Positions 58,540 through 64,000 of a DNA stretch of 64,000 nucleotides are shown here, in pieces. Below the pieces are notes generated by a model that did no database searches, was not told the origin of the DNA, and worked only from the letters and a program-made list of their open reading frames with translations. The stretch comes from Zerene cesonia (taxonomy: Eukaryota; Arthropoda; Insecta; Lepidoptera; Pieridae): NCBI RefSeq assembly GCF_012273895.1, contig NW_024045134.1, positions 806,001-870,000 of the forward strand, given 5' to 3'. The position numbers were made by a program, and so were the translations under genes. The stretch's first letter is position 1. Every line of letters begins with the position of its first letter.

Positions 58540-59806
58540 CGTAAGGTAAACTCACTATTTACACTCAATTCAAAACACTCGTACAGCACAAGCGATCCGT
58601 TTGTTTACATATTGTCCAGTTGTAACTTATATAGATGCACTATACACAATGAGCACGGTAATTTTGAGTTTTTATTTGATATGTAGTATGCCAATATTCA
58701 TAATTATTTCTTTTAATGGCCACCATTACACGATGCATTGTACTTCATTATAAGAGCTTGTATGGAACAGCGTATGTTAAAACACTTAAACTCACTTAAT
58801 TGCGATATATGATTACATGCATTAAGTTACTTTTATATTGTAATTTACTAATAATTTAGTAAATGTTATCTACATGCTACCCTTTTGTTTAGCTTCACCT
58901 TTCTTTGGATTTCACCATAGACAAACAAATATCTATAAAATGGCCACCACGACAGGATATTTTTTGCAATGCGTTCCATATTCCGCAATACAAAAAATAT
59001 TTTTATTAAATTTTTGTAAAAAAATTACATGAAAATTTAACCGTAATATGATTTCTATCTTACATAATTATGATAATGAGTTGTAGTTAAGTTTACTATC
59101 GATGAACGATAAGTGTGATACATTATTGCAAGATAATAAGAATCTACATTGTGTAAAATGAAACATTTTCATTAGTAGTAAAACTAATCAAGTGTTTATG
59201 GTTAAGTTTATACGGTGTGTGTTTATTAATTAAAAAGACAAATATAAAGATTTTACAGAGAAACAAACAGTTATTTTAACTCGTAAAGCAGAATTCATAA
59301 CATGAGAGAATGCTTCATAATAATAACAAAAAAAAAACCGTGCCGTTTCTTCTAATTGATTTATAGAGTAGAGTAATTACCACATAGTGTGAAATTTTGC
59401 TCTTCTTTACTGAGAAAAATAATCGAATATAATTATACTCTTCATTATTCTAACTTCATTGAACAAAAGTAATAATTCAAGTTATGTTTTAAGTAGTCGT
59501 ATTTTTTCTCTCTGACAACATTGTGATACAGACAGTGTCATAAAGATTTTCATCCAGCTTTTAATAGGTACGCTTCTGACAAGAAGACTTCTCAATCTAT
59601 TGTATTGGTTGTAATACTTTAGGATCAATTGACATTGGCTCAAAATCGAATGAATTTATGTCAAATACACATTTTATGCATACATTGTTGTTTTCGGTAC
59701 TGTTGATCAATATTCAATCGTTGTTATTTATATCAACAATCAATTTGTATTGAATCCTAAAATAGTTATTAGAGTACACTAAAAAGTTGTTTTCTGTGAT
59801 TTCGCT
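58540..59806. promoter_or_regulatory. Divergent intergenic region, Atrophin and zinc-finger gene
   Basis: About 1.27 kb separates the start codons of two divergently transcribed genes, so it should contain both promoters and 5' UTRs. It is AT-rich. I see no further coding sequence, no repeat copy and no clear core-promoter motif. A non-coding 5' exon of either gene could be hidden here. Confidence 0.5.
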
Positions 59807-62603
59807 ATGGGTTCTGATGAATCTGACGATGAGCCGCTGTCGGTACTGGCAGCAGCAAAGAAAATAAATCCAGAAGACTTCCCGGTGGATATCGAAATTA
59901 CCGAAATAAAATCCAAGAAGAAAAAAATATTACCGCTTAAGAAGTATGGTGTTACAATAAAACTACATCGTAAAAATTCTACGTCGAATGCTTTAGTATC
60001 TCAGGCTCTTATAAAACGTCCGACCGACGTCTGGCTGTATCTAAAGGATTTCAATACGACAGGCCCTTACAGTTGTTTGCTATGTCCAGATTGGTTCATA
60101 AACAGACCCAAAATTATAATTCACTATGTATTAAATCACAAAAAAGATTTTTGTGGGATATGCAGGTAATTTCATAGCTTATTGTATCTACAGTCAACCT
60201 GAATACAGATATGTGTAGTGTAATATCAAATTTAATAAAGTCACTGTTCCTTTAGTTTATGGTTAAGATGTAGGAGATTCAACAAACTTAATAGACTATA
60301 GTTTGCTATATTATATTATATAACTTTAAACTTTTAAAATACAGTAGCCTGTACTAAAAATTTTCAGATACTTTGTTCCTGATAGAGATGCTTGGATAGC
60401 GCATGAAAAATTTCACACACCATGGCCATGCTCACAATGTGTGGAGTCTTTCCCTGTGGAAGACATGCTAAGGAATCATTTAAAAACCACACATAATCTG
60501 GTACACTGCCGTCTATGCCACTTTAGGGTACCAGCTGATGATAACTATACAACACATTTGTATCAAAAGCACAATGTTACAAATATTACATGTATCTTTG
60601 GAGATTTGTGGCAATTGGACTCAAAATACAAGTTTTTCTGTCTCCTATGTTCTAAGTCGGACAATCCCGTTTCTACATTCTTCAGTCATTACATGGGGTA
60701 CCATCATTTTACGTTGAAATGCTTTGCTAACATGGTTTCTGGCAAGGATCCTCCGTTTATTGTTAAGGGTGTTGATGTAAGTCCGCAGTTCATCAATGAC
60801 GAACTGAGAAGTCAAATGAGATGTGGGTATGTTGGAATGCAGAAACCATATTCAATCCAAGATTGTCCCATTGACCAAAATGAACCAAATATTGATTTAA
60901 GTGTTATGATACCGGAAGTAAAACAAGAAATTAATTCTGAAGATGAACACATTAAATGTCATAATGAAAATAAAACTGAGGAAACAAAGGAATGTCAAAT
61001 GCAAGATTATGAAAGAAATGATGATGCAAAAGATGATGAGGGAAAAGAGGATGATATGAAGACTGAAAATGGTGATGTCTGTGATGGTAATAAGAATGAC
61101 AGCAACAACATCAGTGAAGAAATTATAGATTATCAAGGTGAAGAGGACTTTGATATGACACTTCTAGAATTAGTTATCTTGGAAAAGTGCTATTTCAATT
61201 ACATAGATGGAATGTTAAAAGATATAGAAATAAAAACAGTACCAGAAAACTCGGATGTTGATTATAACACTAAATCTGAGGCCAGAGAATTGGATTGTAC
61301 GATATGTAAAATGAAATTAGATGATCCAAATTCATTAGCAGCCCACGTATCTAAAATGCATTGTATGAAAATTGTATCCCTATACTCATGTAGAGTGTGT
61401 GCTACGACTTTTGAAACTTTCAGTGAACTTAGAAATCATGTAAACGAAGAGTTGGGTCAGTTTGAAGATCTTTGGATATGTCAGTTTTGCGATAAGGAGT
61501 TTGATAATAGAGAATCTACAAGGAAGCATCTCTCTTTACACTGGGAAGAATTAGAATATGAGAACTGTTTTAGCCCTCATCTGGGTTTTAAATGTAAATA
61601 TTGTCCTACTTTATTCTGGAATGAACCAGACAGAGAATTGCATCAGATAAAAGTACACTTGGAAAAATATAAGGATGAATTTTACAAATGTGAAGATTGT
61701 TCTAAAACATTTGGTGATAAGGTGATAAGATTTTATTTATAAATTTTCTGTTTCTTGATTTTTGTAGATTCATAATCTGTATAAGTATGGCTTAAAACTT
61801 GAGTATCATATTTGGAATCAAAACATGATTAAAAAAAATGTTATTGTGCCTTCGCTATTACTTGTTTCACTTATATCTTTTTTTAGAAAAAGACATCTAT
61901 TTCTCATACTTCAGCTATCCATACTCAAATTTCAATGCCTCAAAATTTTTCTTTTAGGTATGGTTCACACACCACTACATGCAGGAACATATCAACGAAA
62001 GAACACAGATGAACATATATTTATTGAAATGCTGTGTTTGTTGCATCTTATTACCGTCTCTTGAAGAAATTCGTACCCATTTTGATGAGAACCATCCAGA
62101 AGCAAGGAAGCTGTATTGCTGTTTAGATCCTTGTGTGTACAGGCCTTTGAGTCAGAAGAAATCTCTGAAGGTGCATGTTAAGGTGAGGCTAGAATAATTT
62201 TAAACTAGATTTTTTAGTAATGAATGGTACAAGTTACATTCATACCTATAAATTACATTTAAACAAATGTAAATTATACTTGCAGTATGATATGTAAAGG
62301 TTTTATTTCATAAGAAATATTTTATTTTAAAATAAAATATATGTTATAAGGCAATTGATGACCCTGACATTTGTAAAAAGCTCTGAGGAGTGTCCATGTA
62401 TGAATTAGTACTGTTTTAGGGCATCTAAAGCAGTACTAATTCCAGTGTGTATTCATAAGGTGTATTTAGTACTGCCTTTTGATGTCACTATAACTCCCTA
62501 GAATCTAGATCATTAAGTCATTTTGTTTAATTTTATTTTGATAAAGTTTTATATTACTGCATATTTATATACATGCGTCAACATATAGATAATCATGAAA
62601 AAA

Positions 62604-62660
<57 letters not shown>

Positions 62661-63900
62661 CATAGTCGGCAATGGAGCTGGTGGGTCGCCTGATGGTAAG
62701 CGCTACCACCGCCCATGAACATGTGGAGAGGCGTAAGGTCAACTGCAGACCTTTCGCCTCTACAAATGGATTGCCGACTTTAATTAGGAAGGGATGAGGA
62801 AAGGATTGATGAAAGGAATAAAGGAAAGGACTGGGAAGGGTAAGGAAAAGGATATAGGCCTCCGGCCATTTATTGCCATTCAAGACCTAAAAGAAAAACA
62901 TTCCCATTCATAAACATATTTATAACTAAACATATTGCTGGACATCTCTTAAATTGATAGATTAATACAATATATCACTACCACTACATGGTATAAATCA
63001 AAGTCGCATTCTCTGTACCTAGTCCCTATGTATGCTGAAATCTTTAAAATTACGCAACGGATTTTGATCGGGTTTTTTAATTGAAAGAAAGTGTCGAGTC
63101 AGGACGAAGGTTTATAATTATAATAACATCTATCAAACTACTCCGAATAACGCGTGCCAAATGCTTGTATACATATAAAAAAAAATCACATTCAGACAGT
63201 CCACGCGCCGCGCTCGTCGAAGCCGAAGCCGGTCAGTTGTCACGTGTGCGGACGCGACTTTGCGACCGCGCGCTCGTGCAGCACGCACGTGACGCAGGCG
63301 CACGGCGCTGTCGGCAAGTTCAAGTGCAAACTGTGCCGGGAGGTGCTGCAGACCATGGACGAGAGGTGGGTTCATGTGGAATGTGGGCAATTGGTCAAAT
63401 CGACCGTTTCATTAATTGCCTAGGCTCTTTATTTAACTAGCAGAATGATATTGATATTGATATAATGATATTGTTTAAAGTAAATGAAACGGCGCCGTGT
63501 ATTGAAGAGCTTGTTAATGAATCGGCCGATATAAACATTAGGCTGCAAGTTTATACCACTTACAATATGTTTATGACTTTGCTTTAATACGCAAGAATGT
63601 TGCATTTTGAGGGTATTTATACACACAACATAAAAAATGTTGTTGTTGAAACTTGAACAAAAAAATTACTTGATTTTTCATATTTATTTTTTAATGTGAT
63701 CTGTATATTTAATACTTTGTACATACCATACATTTTACAGAAAACTTCACTACCTTCTCCGTCATCCGGGACGGCATCCGTTTGAATGCTCGGAGTGCGG
63801 GAAGTCATTTCAATACAAATCGTCACTTTACATGCATAAACAAGATCACCTGCCCAACAGACAGAGCTTTACGTGTGACTATTGTGGAAAAGTGTTCGCG
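59807..63900 (+). CDS. Multi-C2H2 zinc-finger protein, 3' end beyond window
   Basis: Exons: 59807-60165, 60368-61721, 61958-62182, 63196-63365, 63741-63900 (continues past the window), at least 756 residues. An acidic-basic N terminus (MGSDESDDEPLSVLAAAKK) leads into a first finger cluster (CLLCPDW...HYVLNH; CGICRYF...HEKFH; CSQCVES...HLKTTH; CRLCHFR...HLYQKH). A long acidic linker with a VKQE sumoylation-type motif follows, then a second cluster of about nine fingers (CTICKMK, CRVCATT, CQFCDKE, CKYCPTL, CEDCSKT, CHVCGRD, CKLCREV, CECGKSF-type, CDYCGKVF). Exon junctions cut through fingers. It is probably a DNA-binding nuclear protein; I cannot name an orthologue. ATG 59807 starts the ORF and lies after a TA-rich 5' region. 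The last finger is cut by intron 5, so the C terminus is unseen. Confidence 0.85.
62607..62885 (-). mobile_element. Poly-A SINE copy with 50-nt tail in zinc-finger intron 3
   Basis: A run of 50 T (62607-62656) is followed by 'agtcggcaatggagctgg', 'gtcgcctgatggtaagcgc', 'taccaccgcccatgaacat' and a purine-rich end 'aaaggactgggaagggtaag'. It is in minus orientation, antisense to the host gene. The long pure tail suggests a young insertion, although it could be affected by assembly. Confidence 0.75.
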
Positions 63901-63913
63901 GTAAGTTTGTTAA

Positions 63914-64000
63914 TCTATACTTAGTATGTTTGTAATGTTTTCACACAAACACTACCTTGAACCGATTTAAAAAATCCTTTCACCATTAGTAAGCTAGAAC
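63914..64000 (+). mobile_element. Helitron-like element start, 14 nt inside intron 5
   Basis: TCTATACTTAGTATGTTTGT begins 13 bp after the exon 5 donor (exon ends 63900), then 'cacacaaacactaccttgaa' and 'ccgatttaaaaaatcctttc', as in related short elements. It runs off the window, so the 3' terminus is unseen. Confidence 0.5.

Overview
The window is AT-rich animal DNA that looks lepidopteran (butterfly or moth). The genes are intron-rich with GT-AG introns, several are insect orthologues I recognise (Cep131/dila, deadpan, Atrophin/Gug), and introns and spacers carry dispersed elements of types I know from Lepidoptera: short Helitron-like elements running from TCTATACTAATATTATAAA to CTAG, and a poly-A-tailed SINE. 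A 1000-N assembly gap lies at 18907-19906. All exon coordinates were read by hand from ORFs, splice signals and frame continuity, and each gene model closes without a frame break.

Layout. 1-11.0 kb is non-coding and repeat-rich. 11.4-23.8 kb (+) is a 16-exon Cep131 gene interrupted by the gap. 25.0-27.0 kb (-) is a three-exon Hes-family gene, deadpan-like, ending in WRPW and convergent with Cep131. 27.1-35.1 kb is an 8-kb non-coding stretch upstream of deadpan with five Su(H) consensus sites in 3.8 kb. 35.4-42.3 kb (-) is an 11-exon gene for a tail-anchored coiled-coil protein (about 659 aa) that resembles the KASH5/IRAG2 group, with several QT motifs. 43.8-50.5 kb (-) is a 14-exon gene for a protein of about 750 aa that I do not recognise. 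53.0-58.5 kb (-) is Atrophin (1831 aa) in one uninterrupted ORF. 59.8 kb to the end (+) is the 5' part of a many-fingered C2H2 zinc-finger gene that runs off the window.

The genes fall loosely into two themes. One is centrosome, cilium and nuclear envelope (Cep131 and the KASH-like protein). The other is transcriptional repression (deadpan-like, Atrophin and a zinc-finger protein). I see no sign that they form a functional cluster.

The strongest hunt results are: the KASH-like protein with a canonical KSTQT motif among repeated QT motifs; a 7-bp-unit minisatellite that starts a few bases inside an intron of the same gene; Helitron-like insertions lying just downstream of 5' splice sites in four introns; a small dispersed family with a tRNA-like head, one copy folding as a full cloverleaf; an intact hAT MITE with perfect TIRs and TSD in the second deadpan intron; and the Su(H) site cluster upstream of deadpan.
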